Made by a program: the position numbers and the translations under genes. From Sphingopyxis sp. Root154 (GTDB lineage: Bacteria; Pseudomonadota; Alphaproteobacteria; Sphingomonadales; Sphingomonadaceae), in NCBI RefSeq assembly GCF_001427105.1, contig NZ_LMGI01000002.1, forward strand, positions 1,736,867-1,800,866: a stretch of DNA of 64,000 bases, in the 5' to 3' direction. Positions 48,839 through 57,195 of this stretch are shown piece after piece; the first letter of the stretch is position 1, and the number at the start of each line of letters is the position of its first letter. The notes beneath the pieces were generated by a model. The model worked only from the letters and a program-made list of their open reading frames with translations. It did no database searches and was not told the DNA's origin.

Positions 48839-49600
48839 TCACCAGGGCATTGTCATCCCACCGTTGGCGCGTAGAATCTGCCCGGTTACAAAGGCGCTCG
48901 CGTCGGACGCGAGGTAGAGGCACTGGTGCGCGATGTCTTCGGGGGTTCCCACCCTCCCGAGAGGCGCGCTCTTGCTCCAACGTTCGAGATAGGCCGCGCG
49001 ATCTGCCACAGCTGGTCCCGCGGCTTCCATCGAGAGTCCAGTCGGCACGAAACCGGGCGCGACGGCATTCACACGAATGCCGTCGGCGCCCACCTCGTTG
49101 GCCAGAACCTTGGTGAGCATGGCGACTGCGGCTTTCGAAATCGAATAGCTCGCGTTGGTCGGGATCGCGAGATCGATTGCGGACGACACCATGTTGATGA
49201 TGGCGCCGCGCCGCGCCGCGGTCATGGACGGCAGCACCGCCTGAATGCAATTGAGCGTGCCTTTGAAATTGATCGCAAAGATCGCCTCGAAGCGCGCGGG
49301 GTCCATGTCTTCGACGCGTTCGCCCGAGCTCGCCACGCCCGCAATATTCGCAAGGATATCGACACCGCCGGTGGCAAAGGATGCCAGCGCCTTCTGCACG
49401 GACATGCGATCGGCGACATCGACCGCAGCGAAGCAGCCCCCGATGGCCGAAGCGGTTTCGCCTGCGGCCCCGGCGTCCCGGTCGACGCAGAGTACATGGG
49501 CCCCAGCTTCGGCGAAAAGCGTCGCCGTCGCGCGGCCGAGACCGGCGCCAGCGCCGGTCACGATGGCACGTCGGCCGGAGAGGGATAAACGGTCGATCAT
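48839..49600 (-). CDS. Short-chain dehydrogenase/reductase (SDR)
   Basis: 253 residues. Coenzyme motif VTGAGAGLGRATATLF (TGxxxGxG), ANIAGVA (NAG-like), catalytic Ser in INMVSSAIDL, and YSISKAAV (YxxxK). Acidic VDRDAG after the second strand favours NAD. It ends GGMTMPW, like the SDR at 50598, so the pair look like paralogues. The start at 49600 overlaps the preceding gene's stop by 4 bp (ATGA). It precedes the FAH operon promoter by 55 bp. It probably oxidises or reduces an alcohol or ketone intermediate. Confidence 0.92.
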   Translation of the reverse strand: MIDRLSLSGRRAIVTGAGAGLGRATATLFAEAGAHVLCVDRDAGAAGETASAIGGCFAAVDVADRMSVQKALASFATGGVDILANIAGVASSGERVEDMDPARFEAIFAINFKGTLNCIQAVLPSMTAARRGAIINMVSSAIDLAIPTNASYSISKAAVAMLTKVLANEVGADGIRVNAVAPGFVPTGLSMEAAGPAVADRAAYLERWSKSAPLGRVGTPEDIAHQCLYLASDASAFVTGQILRANGGMTMPW

Positions 49601-50604
49601 AGAAGCTCCGGATTGGGGGCGAGCAACCGCTTGCCGCGATTAGTGCCGCTGAAGAGACCGGCGAGCGCGCCGGCAAAATTTTCGAGACCGGGCTCCACAT
49701 CCACAACGCCGACGAGACGACCCTCATGATGCCAGCGCGCAAGGCGCCGGACTGCCTCGGTAAATTCGGCGGCGTAATCGTGCACGAGAAAGCCGTGCAT
49801 CGACGCCCGGCGGACGACGAGGTTCAGATAGTTGGACGGCCCATGGCGCGTGTCGTTGTTATATTGTGAAATCCCGCCGCACACGGCGATCCGCGCACCT
49901 TTGGCAAGATTTTCGAGTGCCGCCTGGAGAAAAGCGCCTCCGACATTGTCGAATATGAGGTCGGCGCCTTCGGGCATCATCTGCTTGATCGACGCGGCAA
50001 GATCGCCGGAGCGGTAGTCGAGGACCGGCGCGCCGAAGCATTCCGCTGCCCACGCACATTTGTCGGTTCCGCCCGCAACGCCGACCGCTTCCGCTCCGGC
50101 AATGCGGGCGAGTTGCACCGCGGCCGATCCGACGGCCCCCGCTGCACCGCTGACAAGAACCCGGTCTCCTGCCTTGATGCCGCCCTGGGCGGTCAACCCG
50201 AACCAGGCGCTGAGCCCGCTGATGCCGAGGACGCCCAGATGGTGCGGCAAAGCTTCCGGCGATCCGGCGGGCAGCACCGCGACCTGCTCGCCGCCGCTCG
50301 CAGCATGGCTGGCGATGCCGAAGGGGCCCCGAACAAAAGCACCCAACGGAAAGCGATCGGCGCGGCTCGCCACGATCCTGCCGATTGCAATGGCCGGCAT
50401 TGGCTCGCCGATCGCGACCGGCGCGCGGTACGTATCCTCGCCACTGATCCAGGTTCGCATCGCCGGATCGACCGACGCGTAGAGAATTTCTGCGATGAAC
50501 CCATGGGGCGGACAATCGAGAATCCGGCCTTCGATCGAAAAATCCGCTGCCGTCGGCATCCCTTCCGGGCGGCGAGCCAGCGTAAGGACATGCGCGCTCA
50601 CCAT
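49597..50604 (-). CDS. NADP-dependent MDR-family oxidoreductase (enone reductase-like)
   Basis: 335 residues from the ATG at 50604 (MVSAHVLTLARRPEG). It lacks zinc-binding Cys clusters and instead has ASVDPAMRTWISGEDTY and VSGAAGAVGSAAVQLARIAG, then NVGGAFLQAALENLAKGARI, as in leukotriene B4 12-hydroxydehydrogenase/CurA-type double-bond reductases. GISQYNN is also typical. The ATG overlaps the end of the upstream SDR gene by 7 bp, which supports this start over the longer frame. It probably reduces an alpha,beta-unsaturated carbonyl of the substrate. Confidence 0.9.
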   Translation of the reverse strand: MVSAHVLTLARRPEGMPTAADFSIEGRILDCPPHGFIAEILYASVDPAMRTWISGEDTYRAPVAIGEPMPAIAIGRIVASRADRFPLGAFVRGPFGIASHAASGGEQVAVLPAGSPEALPHHLGVLGISGLSAWFGLTAQGGIKAGDRVLVSGAAGAVGSAAVQLARIAGAEAVGVAGGTDKCAWAAECFGAPVLDYRSGDLAASIKQMMPEGADLIFDNVGGAFLQAALENLAKGARIAVCGGISQYNNDTRHGPSNYLNLVVRRASMHGFLVHDYAAEFTEAVRRLARWHHEGRLVGVVDVEPGLENFAGALAGLFSGTNRGKRLLAPNPELL

Positions 50605-51371
50605 GGCATCGAAATTCCGCCGTTGGTACGCAGTGTCTGGCCGGTAACATATGAGGCCGCATCGCTGGCGAGATAGAGAATCTGCGCCGCGACATCGTTG
50701 ACCGAGCAGAGCGCGCCGAGCGGCGACTTCGCGCGCCACCAGTCGAGATAGCGCTCGCGTCCTTCGGGATCGTTCGCATAGCGGACAAGGCTGAGTTCGC
50801 TCGGAATGAAGCTTGGCGCGACGGCGTTCACCCGGATGCCGTCACCCGCCACCTCGGCCGCCAATATCTTGGTGAGCGCCGAAATCGATGCCTTGGCGAC
50901 TGCGTAGCTCGCGATCGTCGCCGGCGCGATATCGATTGCCTCGGAGCTCATATTGATGATCGCGCCGCCGCCTGCGGCGCGGAGATGCGGCACCGCGGCC
51001 TGACATCCGCTCAGGACACCGCCGAAGTGCGCCGCGAACATCGCGTCGAACGCCTCTTCGTCGAGATCGATAACACGCTGCGAACGACCGGCGATGCCGG
51101 CGAGATTACAAACAATCCGGAGGTTGCCGGGCGCCGCCGCGGCATCGATCGCCGCCCGCACCGCCCGGGCATCCGATACGTCGAGCGCGACCGCCGTGCC
51201 CCCGACGCGCTCCGCCACGGCGCGCGCGGCCTCTTCGCGGATATCCGCGCAATGGACATAGGCACCGGCATCCGCGAGTGCCCCGGCCACCGCCTCGCCG
51301 ATCGCTCCGCCCGCGCCGGTCACAAAGGCTGTGCGGCCGTCGAGCCGCCAGACATCAAAAGGCCTCGTCAT
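50598..51371 (-). CDS. Short-chain dehydrogenase/reductase (SDR), first gene of the minus-strand cluster
   Basis: 257 residues. VTGAGGAIGEAVAGAL (TGxxxGxG), NLAGIAG, catalytic Ser in INMSSEAID and YAVAKAS (YxxxK). It ends in the GGISMPW tail shared with the other SDR here. GGGAG lies 8 nt upstream of the ATG at 51371. It diverges from the lipocalin-like gene; the 45-bp gap contains operator 2, so both directions are probably controlled together. Substrate unknown. Confidence 0.92.
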   Translation of the reverse strand: MTRPFDVWRLDGRTAFVTGAGGAIGEAVAGALADAGAYVHCADIREEAARAVAERVGGTAVALDVSDARAVRAAIDAAAAPGNLRIVCNLAGIAGRSQRVIDLDEEAFDAMFAAHFGGVLSGCQAAVPHLRAAGGGAIINMSSEAIDIAPATIASYAVAKASISALTKILAAEVAGDGIRVNAVAPSFIPSELSLVRYANDPEGRERYLDWWRAKSPLGALCSVNDVAAQILYLASDAASYVTGQTLRTNGGISMPW

Positions 51372-51396
51372 TCAGCAGGCTCCCGCTATATTGCAA

Positions 51397-51417
51397 TACG
51401 AAACACGGAGTATCGTA
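51397..51417. promoter_or_regulatory. 21-bp palindromic operator 2, between divergent SDR and lipocalin-like genes
   Basis: TACGAAAC, 5-nt spacer ACGGA, GTATCGTA; one mismatch from perfect. Its right arm overlaps the ribosome-binding site (GGAG at 51407-51410) and the first base of the lipocalin-like start codon. It could thus block both divergent promoters or act close to the transcription start. Confidence 0.7.
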
Positions 51418-51845
51418 TGTTGAGAGATGATTTTATCGGAAGCTGGCAGCTGATCGATTATGTGACGCTGCTGGAAGACGGGACGCGCATCGAGCCACTC
51501 GGCGCTTCGCCCTACGGCATCGGCACCTACACCGATGCGGGATGGATGTCGGCGCATCTGATGCGCCATGACCGCCGCCCCCTCGGCAGTCCGCGACCGG
51601 CGCTCGACAGACTTCCATCGGATCTGCTCGCCGAAACCGCAGCAGGGTATATAGGCTATGCAGGGAAATTCACTGTCGACAGTGAATCGCGCCGCGTCAT
51701 CCATCATGTCGAGGCCGCCTTCATTCCCGACTGGGTCGGCACCGACATGATTCGCGAATATCAATTCGCTGGCGGCATATTGGCGCTCCGTCCGCCTGCC
51801 GCTGGCGGCGCATCTTCGGTTTTGCGCTGGCGCCGCGCGTCCTGA
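51417..51845 (+). CDS. Lipocalin-like domain protein
   Basis: 142 residues: DDFIGSWQLIDYVTLLEDGT, YGIGTYTDAGWMSAHLM, AAGYIGYAGKFTVDSESRRV, IHHVEAAFIPDWVGT and a final beta strand, the pattern of the single-domain lipocalin-like family (type Lipocalin_5) thought to bind small hydrophobic molecules. No signal peptide, so cytosolic. The ATG at 51417 has GGAG 6 nt upstream. It is the first plus-strand gene of the regulon and diverges from the SDR operon. Confidence 0.8.
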   Translation: MLRDDFIGSWQLIDYVTLLEDGTRIEPLGASPYGIGTYTDAGWMSAHLMRHDRRPLGSPRPALDRLPSDLLAETAAGYIGYAGKFTVDSESRRVIHHVEAAFIPDWVGTDMIREYQFAGGILALRPPAAGGASSVLRWRRAS

Positions 51846-51875
51846 TCCCATGAACCCTCTCCCGTCGAAACCATC

Positions 51876-51907
51876 TTGACATTACGATACGTCTTGTATC
51901 GTATATA
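51876..51907 (+). promoter_or_regulatory. Predicted promoter of the TonB receptor gene
   Basis: TTGACA at 51876-51881 is a consensus -35 box. The AT-rich GTATATA run around 51901-51907 supplies a -10 element at 17-19 bp spacing (exact hexamer uncertain). Operator 3 fills the space between the two boxes. Confidence 0.65.
51883..51903. promoter_or_regulatory. 21-bp perfect palindromic operator 3, inside the TonB receptor promoter
   Basis: TACGATAC, spacer GTCTT, GTATCGTA: a perfect 8+5+8 palindrome and the best copy of the three. Its position between -35 and -10 is the classical place for a TetR-type repressor to block RNA polymerase. Confidence 0.8.
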
Positions 51908-51984
51908 GGCATGGATCGGCGGAAGCGGTCAAGGGGAGAGTTTCCCCAGCGCGCAAATCGCCGGCAAGCTAGAGGGAGTGGACC

Positions 51985-54390
51985 ATGACGGCGCATCGCA
52001 GGATTCGGATATTCGGTTTGTTGCTCGGGAGCTCGATGCTGCCCGGCATCGCCATGGCGCAGGACGCGGGCGCCAACGACGCAGCGGCCGACGGCTTCGC
52101 CAGCGAGATCATCGTCACCGCACAGAAACGCGAGCAATCGCTGCAGGACGTGCCGATCGTCGTGACCGTCGCCGGCGCACAGCTCCTCCAGGATGCCGGG
52201 GTCAAGGACATCAAGGATCTCACCGTCCTCACTCCTGGCCTCATGGTGGTCTCAACGGCAAACGAGACCCAGTCGACGGCGCTCATCCGCGGCGTGGGCA
52301 CCGCGGGCGGCAACGTCGGGCTCGAAAGTTCGGTGGGCGTGGTGATCGACGGGGTCTACCGCCCGCGCACCGGCGTCGCGCTCGGCGATCTCGGCGAAGC
52401 CGAACGGGTCGAGGTTTTGAAAGGTCCGCAAGGAACGCTGTTCGGCAAGAACACCTCGGCGGGCGTGATCAACATCGTCACCAAGAAGCCGAGCTTCGAA
52501 CCCTTCGCCCGCGGCGAATTCACCATCGGCAATTATGACGAGTTCGGCGGCTCGGTCTCGGTCGGCGGCCCGATCGTCGCCGACCGGCTCGCCTTCAGCC
52601 TGTTCGGTGTCCACCGCAAGCGCGACGGTTATTATGACGTAGTCGCCGGCAAGGGGCCGCGCACGCTCGACAACGACTCGGACCGCCATTTCTGGTCGCT
52701 GCGCGGCCAGCTTTACTTTACCAACGACGCCGGCTTCGACGCGCGCCTCATCGGCGACATCACACGACGGAACGAAAATTGCTGCGTCGCCGTGCAGCTC
52801 GCCAACGGTCCGACAACGGCGATCGTTGACGCTCTCGCCGGTGCCGGAAACGGCGTGCTTTCGCCGGCCGATCCGGAGCAGCGCCTCGCCTTCTCGAACC
52901 GCGACACGACGCAGAAGATCCGCGACGGCGGCCTCAGCCTCGAGATGAACTATGACATCGGCGATACGAAGCTGACCTCGATCACCGCCTGGCGCGACTG
53001 GCGCTGGGTGACGGGATCGGATTCGGACTATAGCGGCGCCGATATCCTCTACCGCGAAGCCGACGGCGGCACGATGAACCGCTTCCGCCAGTTCAGCCAG
53101 GAACTGCGTGCGAGCGGGTCGTCCGGCATGCTCGATTATACCGTTGGCGCCTTCTATGCCCACGAAATCCTCGATAGCCGCGTCGCCCAGCTTTACGGCA
53201 GCGACTTCCAGCCCTTCCTCAGCCTGCTCTTTTCGGGCGGCGCCAACCCGGCCTTTCTGAAGCCCATCCTCGATCTCGCGGTACCGGGCACCGGCTCGCG
53301 CGACGCCTACAAGCAGAGGGGCGACACCTTCGCTCTCTTCACGAACAACAGCCTCAAATTGACCGACGCGCTCGAACTGACAGTCGGCCTCCGCTACACG
53401 ATCGACCGCAAGAAAGCCGTCGCGGACTTCGATTCGACCGACGGCGGCGCGCTCTGCAATGCCGGACAAGCGACGGGCTCGGCGGCGATTATCGGGGCGC
53501 TCTGCAACCCCTTCTTCAACTCCAACTTTATCGGGCTGACCAACGCGCAGAAGCGCACAGAAAAGGCGCTCAGCGGCACCGCGAAGCTCGCCTATCGCTT
53601 CTCGCCCGAGCTCATGACCTATGCGAGCTATTCGCGCGGCTACAAGGCGGGCGGGTTCAACCTCGACCGCGTCGCCTTCCCTTATGCCGCCGGCAATCCG
53701 ACCTCGCTGCAGCCTGTGCTCGACACGAGCTTCCCGGGCGAGTTCGTCGACAGCTTCGAGCTCGGCTTCAAATCGACGCTCGCCGACCGCCGCCTCTATC
53801 TGAACGCCGCTGCCTTCTACCAGGATTATACCGACTATCAGCTCAACGCCTTCAACGGTTTCTTCTTCTCGGTCTTTCCGGTTCCCGAAGTCACCTCCAA
53901 GGGTGTCGACGCCGATATTCTCTGGCGACCGAGCAGCGCCTTCACGCTGCAGGGCGGCATCACTTATGCCGACACGCGCTATTCGGAAAAGAACCGCGCG
54001 CTACTGTCGCTCACGCCGTCGACGGCGCGCCTGCCTGGCGAGCGCCTCAACCTCGCACCGCTATGGTCGGGTTCCTTGTCGGCAACATACGAGCTGCCGC
54101 TTGGCGGCGGCCTGTTGCTGAGATCCAACGCCAATGTCCGTTACAGCTCGTCCTATAATGCAGGCACCGATCTCAACCCGCTGAAAGTCCAGAAAAGCTA
54201 TGCGGTCATCAATGCCCGTATCGGGATCGGCGACGAGGACAAGAGCTGGGGCGTCGAGCTCTGGGCAAACAATCTCACCAACAAGCTCTATATGCAAAAC
54301 AGCTTTGACGCACCGTTCCAGTCGGGCAGCATCAACGCTTTCCTGGGATCTCCGCGCACGTATGGCGTCACTGTGAGGGCCGGGTTCTGA
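51985..54390 (+). CDS. TonB-dependent outer-membrane receptor
   Basis: 801 residues. Signal peptide to AMAQDAG; TonB-box-like EIIVTAQKREQSLQDVPIVV; plug domain with IRGVGTAGGNVGLESSVG, VIDGVYRPRTG and RVEVLKGPQGTLFGKNTSAG; 22-strand barrel ending RTYGVTVRAGF. GGGAG is a few nt upstream of the ATG. Such receptors in sphingomonads take up hydrophobic or complex carbon sources as well as siderophores. The link to a degradation cluster through the shared operator suggests uptake of that cluster's substrate. Confidence 0.95.
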   Translation: MTAHRRIRIFGLLLGSSMLPGIAMAQDAGANDAAADGFASEIIVTAQKREQSLQDVPIVVTVAGAQLLQDAGVKDIKDLTVLTPGLMVVSTANETQSTALIRGVGTAGGNVGLESSVGVVIDGVYRPRTGVALGDLGEAERVEVLKGPQGTLFGKNTSAGVINIVTKKPSFEPFARGEFTIGNYDEFGGSVSVGGPIVADRLAFSLFGVHRKRDGYYDVVAGKGPRTLDNDSDRHFWSLRGQLYFTNDAGFDARLIGDITRRNENCCVAVQLANGPTTAIVDALAGAGNGVLSPADPEQRLAFSNRDTTQKIRDGGLSLEMNYDIGDTKLTSITAWRDWRWVTGSDSDYSGADILYREADGGTMNRFRQFSQELRASGSSGMLDYTVGAFYAHEILDSRVAQLYGSDFQPFLSLLFSGGANPAFLKPILDLAVPGTGSRDAYKQRGDTFALFTNNSLKLTDALELTVGLRYTIDRKKAVADFDSTDGGALCNAGQATGSAAIIGALCNPFFNSNFIGLTNAQKRTEKALSGTAKLAYRFSPELMTYASYSRGYKAGGFNLDRVAFPYAAGNPTSLQPVLDTSFPGEFVDSFELGFKSTLADRRLYLNAAAFYQDYTDYQLNAFNGFFFSVFPVPEVTSKGVDADILWRPSSAFTLQGGITYADTRYSEKNRALLSLTPSTARLPGERLNLAPLWSGSLSATYELPLGGGLLLRSNANVRYSSSYNAGTDLNPLKVQKSYAVINARIGIGDEDKSWGVELWANNLTNKLYMQNSFDAPFQSGSINAFLGSPRTYGVTVRAGF

Positions 54391-54527
54391 CCTGCACCTC
54401 CTCTCTGAAACTGGCCTCGGTCGCACAAGCGATCGAGGCCGATTTTGTAGAGACCGGCCGCTTTCCCGGCGGTCACCTCCGCATCCTGAAGAGTGGAGAC
54501 GTCCTTCACGATAGCTGCGTTGGCTGC

Positions 54528-55586
54528 ATGGATATCGAGCGCGGCCGGCGGTGGCAGCCGGACGCGATCATGCGTATTTATTCGATGACCAAGCCGATCG
54601 TCTCGACGGCGCTCATGATGCAGATCGAACGTGGCCTCGCGCGTTTCGACCAGCCGGTTTCCGATTTTCTGCCGGGCTGGCTCGATCAGCGCGTCTGGAC
54701 CGGCGGCAAAGGCGCGGAACTGGCGACGGAACCCGCAGCGCGGCCGGTCACGCTCCATCATCTGCTCACGCACACCGCCGGCCTAACCTATGGCACGAGA
54801 CTCGCCGCCGTCGGCGGTGCAAAGGTCGAAGATCCCGTAGCCCTACTGTACCCGGTGGGAGATGCTGCGATGGCGCGCGGCCTTCAGGCCTATGCGCAGG
54901 CGATCGGGCCGCTCCCTCTTCGCTACCAACCGGGAACGCGCTGGATGTACTCGGTCGCCACCGATATCGTTGGCGCTATTGTGGAGACGCTAGCTGGAAA
55001 GCCTCTGGGCGAGCATCTGGCCGAGGCGATATTCTCACCGGTCGGGATGAAAGATACGGGTTTCCATGTCCCGCAGGACAAGGCGCACCGCCTCGCCGCT
55101 TGCTATATTGCGGCGCCCGACGAATCGATGCGGCTTGCAGACGATCCGGCGAGCAGCAGCTTGCTCATGCCGCCAATGTTCGAGTCCGGCGGCGGCGGCC
55201 TCGTTTCGACCATGGATGACTATTGCCGTTTTGCGGAGTTGCTGCGCAAAGGCGGAGCCCCCCTTCTCGAGGCCGCTACGCTGGCAGCGATGACCGCCAA
55301 CCAGCTTCCCGGCGACTGCGAACTCAAGACCATCGCGCTTGTCAGCGATCCGAGGCTTCTTCCCGAAGCAACCGGCTTCGGCCTGGGTTTTGCGACGACG
55401 CTCGATGCGGAGCGTGCCAGCGTCCCGGCGACGGGGGATTTCTATTGGAGCGGCGCCGCGACGACGATCTGGTGGGTCGACCGGACCCGGGACCTTACTA
55501 TTCTCTTCATGACCCAGCTTTTGCCGGCGACGGCCTATGGTTTCCAGGAATGGCTCAAGCGGCAGGTTTATGCCGCGCTCGACTGA
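54528..55586 (+). CDS. Beta-lactamase-fold serine hydrolase (class C/esterase type)
   Basis: 352 residues from the first ATG. The catalytic SxxK is in MRIYSMTKPIVS, and the Tyr motif is in RWMYSVATDIVG; GDFYWSGAATTIWWVDR fits the C-terminal KTG-equivalent strand. Members hydrolyse esters, lactones or lactams. The same frame is open upstream to 54309, and its residues from about 54405 (LKLASVAQAIEADFVETGRF, then PGGHLRILKSGDVLH) match the normal family N-terminus, yet that stretch contains no ATG, GTG or TTG. The true start may be non-canonical. No signal peptide is seen. It lies directly after the TonB receptor gene. Confidence 0.85.
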   Translation: MDIERGRRWQPDAIMRIYSMTKPIVSTALMMQIERGLARFDQPVSDFLPGWLDQRVWTGGKGAELATEPAARPVTLHHLLTHTAGLTYGTRLAAVGGAKVEDPVALLYPVGDAAMARGLQAYAQAIGPLPLRYQPGTRWMYSVATDIVGAIVETLAGKPLGEHLAEAIFSPVGMKDTGFHVPQDKAHRLAACYIAAPDESMRLADDPASSSLLMPPMFESGGGGLVSTMDDYCRFAELLRKGGAPLLEAATLAAMTANQLPGDCELKTIALVSDPRLLPEATGFGLGFATTLDAERASVPATGDFYWSGAATTIWWVDRTRDLTILFMTQLLPATAYGFQEWLKRQVYAALD

Positions 55587-55623
55587 CCCTTCCCTTGCGC
55601 GCCGGCTTGCGCCACAAGGCCCC

Positions 55624-56229
55624 ATGCCACGTTCCGCAGCCGCCAAAAGCCAGCCCACCGAAAATCTCGAGAAACCCCAGATGGGTCGTCCGCGATCGGC
55701 CGACGTCGACCGGCGCATCGAGAAGGAAACGCTCGACGTCGTTTCCGAGAAGGGCTTTTCGGGGGTCACCGTCAACGAGATCTGCGAACGCGCGGGCATC
55801 AGCCGCGCGACCTTCTACCGGCGTTATCCCAGTCCGGCAGAAGCGCTGGCCGCAGCGATCAATTCGGCCTTTGAGTTCCACACGCCGCCGCACTCGGACG
55901 ATCCGGTCGAATATCTGCTGGAGTTCGCACGCGCGCTCGAACGCTCATACTCGGATCCGCGCATTGCGCCGGCGATCGGCTTCCTGATCGGAGAATATAA
56001 CGCCAAGCCAGACGTCTACGAGCGGTTGCAGCAGGGGCTGCGCGAGCGCCGCGCCTATGTCCGTGGCGCGCTGGAGGCCGTCGGCACGCTGCCGAAACAG
56101 AATAATCTCCCGCTCGATGTTGACGAGGTCCTTGTGATTCTCTCCTCGCTGGCCTGGAACGCCGCCGTCACGAAACGAAGGCTGGAACCAGCCGTCCTGC
56201 GAACGGTGATCGCGCGGCTCATAAGCTAG
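55624..56229 (+). CDS. TetR-family transcriptional regulator
   Basis: About 201 residues. The N-terminal helix-turn-helix is clear: RIEKETLDVVSEKGFSGVTV, then NEICERAGISRATFYRRYPS. The remaining helical domain binds an inducer. Alternative starts are 55570 (inside the hydrolase 3' end) and 55681 (MGRPRSADVD); the choice here is based on an AAGG motif 4 nt upstream and is uncertain. It is the last gene of the plus-strand set and the obvious candidate repressor for the three palindromes at 48799, 51397 and 51883. Confidence 0.88.
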   Translation: MPRSAAAKSQPTENLEKPQMGRPRSADVDRRIEKETLDVVSEKGFSGVTVNEICERAGISRATFYRRYPSPAEALAAAINSAFEFHTPPHSDDPVEYLLEFARALERSYSDPRIAPAIGFLIGEYNAKPDVYERLQQGLRERRAYVRGALEAVGTLPKQNNLPLDVDEVLVILSSLAWNAAVTKRRLEPAVLRTVIARLIS

Positions 56230-56233
56230 TCGC

Positions 56234-56290
56234 AAGTGGCCGTTTGCAGACTGACCGTTATTGGACATCCTGTTCAGTAAAGCGGCCGTT
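56234..56290. repeat. Dispersed intergenic palindromic repeat, copy 7
   Basis: AAGTGGCCGTTTGCAGACTG, then ACCGTTATTGG, then GTAAAGCGGCCGTT. It occupies most of the 75-bp convergent gap between the tetR-like gene and the PIN gene, a place where a terminator would be expected. Confidence 0.6.
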
Positions 56291-56304
56291 GGCACCCGCG
56301 CGCC

Positions 56305-57195
56305 TCACTGATGCATTACGCGGGTGGAGCCTTGCTCGTCTGGTCGCCCTGTGGGGATCCAATCCTCACCGACGTAGGCGCCCCAAAGTCGGAGCAGATG
56401 CCTCGCGGCGCGAGAAACTTCCTGCAAATTCTTGTCGCTGCTAAGTACTCCGTTGAAAAAGGTCCCAACGGTCGCCACCTGCAAGTCGATCACGTCATTG
56501 ACCCGTTTTTTCACCGGCCGGTCTCGCTGGCTACCAGTGCGCACCCATCCCAACGTGTAAAGCAGCACGCAGAGTGAGTAGCGGAAGCTGAACATGCCCA
56601 TCGCATGGATGACCCTCATCGGCTCCGAGCCACCTTTTTGCTGATTACGGATCATGAAGTCGCGGGTGGTGTGCAGCAAAAGGCCGAATACCTTTTCCAT
56701 AGTAGAGCCCGGAATTGTCGCGTTCTTCCGCCCTCGCAGTAGTGAAACCTCAGCGCGATCAAAGACCGACACCGCCTCTAGCATCTGCTCTTCCCAATCT
56801 TCCACCTCGGCATGAAGCCTCGCAACCACCTGAACAGCATCATTCTCTAACCGTTGCATGATGGCCGCCAGACCGACCGGTTGAGGCACTTGCCGAAGCG
56901 ATTGAGCGAGACGACGAAGCACAATGGTCTCTTCGTAGTCGATCAGGGCGCCCGTATCATCGGCGCCATGGACCTGATAATCTAGCAGCAGATCGGTCCG
57001 TTTCAGCATGAAGCACTGCTCGGGATACAGAAAAACCAGTCGGAGCGAGTCCCGTGACGTGCCGAGGGCGTCTTTCTTTCGCATCTCAGTCAGTGTCCAA
57101 TCCGACAAGCAAATACTGTGGCTACGAGATGCCCGGAGGAACTGTTCGAGGCCGGGGTGACGCAGCGCGTTCGAGTCAGCGAGCAGTGTGATCAT
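56305..57195 (-). CDS. PIN-domain ribonuclease-like protein
   Basis: 296 residues. A PIN-type acidic constellation can be traced: Asp 7 (LLADSNALRH), Glu 37 (LTEMRKKD), Asp near 237 (VIDLQVA) and Asp near 254 (SSDKNLQEV). The approx. 190-residue helical section between the halves is an unusual insertion. PIN proteins are metal-dependent RNases, often toxins or defence effectors. The ATG at 57195 overlaps the stop of the DUF4238-like gene by 4 bp, so the two form a tight operon. No antitoxin of a known VapB type is seen. Confidence 0.7.
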   Translation of the reverse strand: MITLLADSNALRHPGLEQFLRASRSHSICLSDWTLTEMRKKDALGTSRDSLRLVFLYPEQCFMLKRTDLLLDYQVHGADDTGALIDYEETIVLRRLAQSLRQVPQPVGLAAIMQRLENDAVQVVARLHAEVEDWEEQMLEAVSVFDRAEVSLLRGRKNATIPGSTMEKVFGLLLHTTRDFMIRNQQKGGSEPMRVIHAMGMFSFRYSLCVLLYTLGWVRTGSQRDRPVKKRVNDVIDLQVATVGTFFNGVLSSDKNLQEVSRAARHLLRLWGAYVGEDWIPTGRPDEQGSTRVMHQ

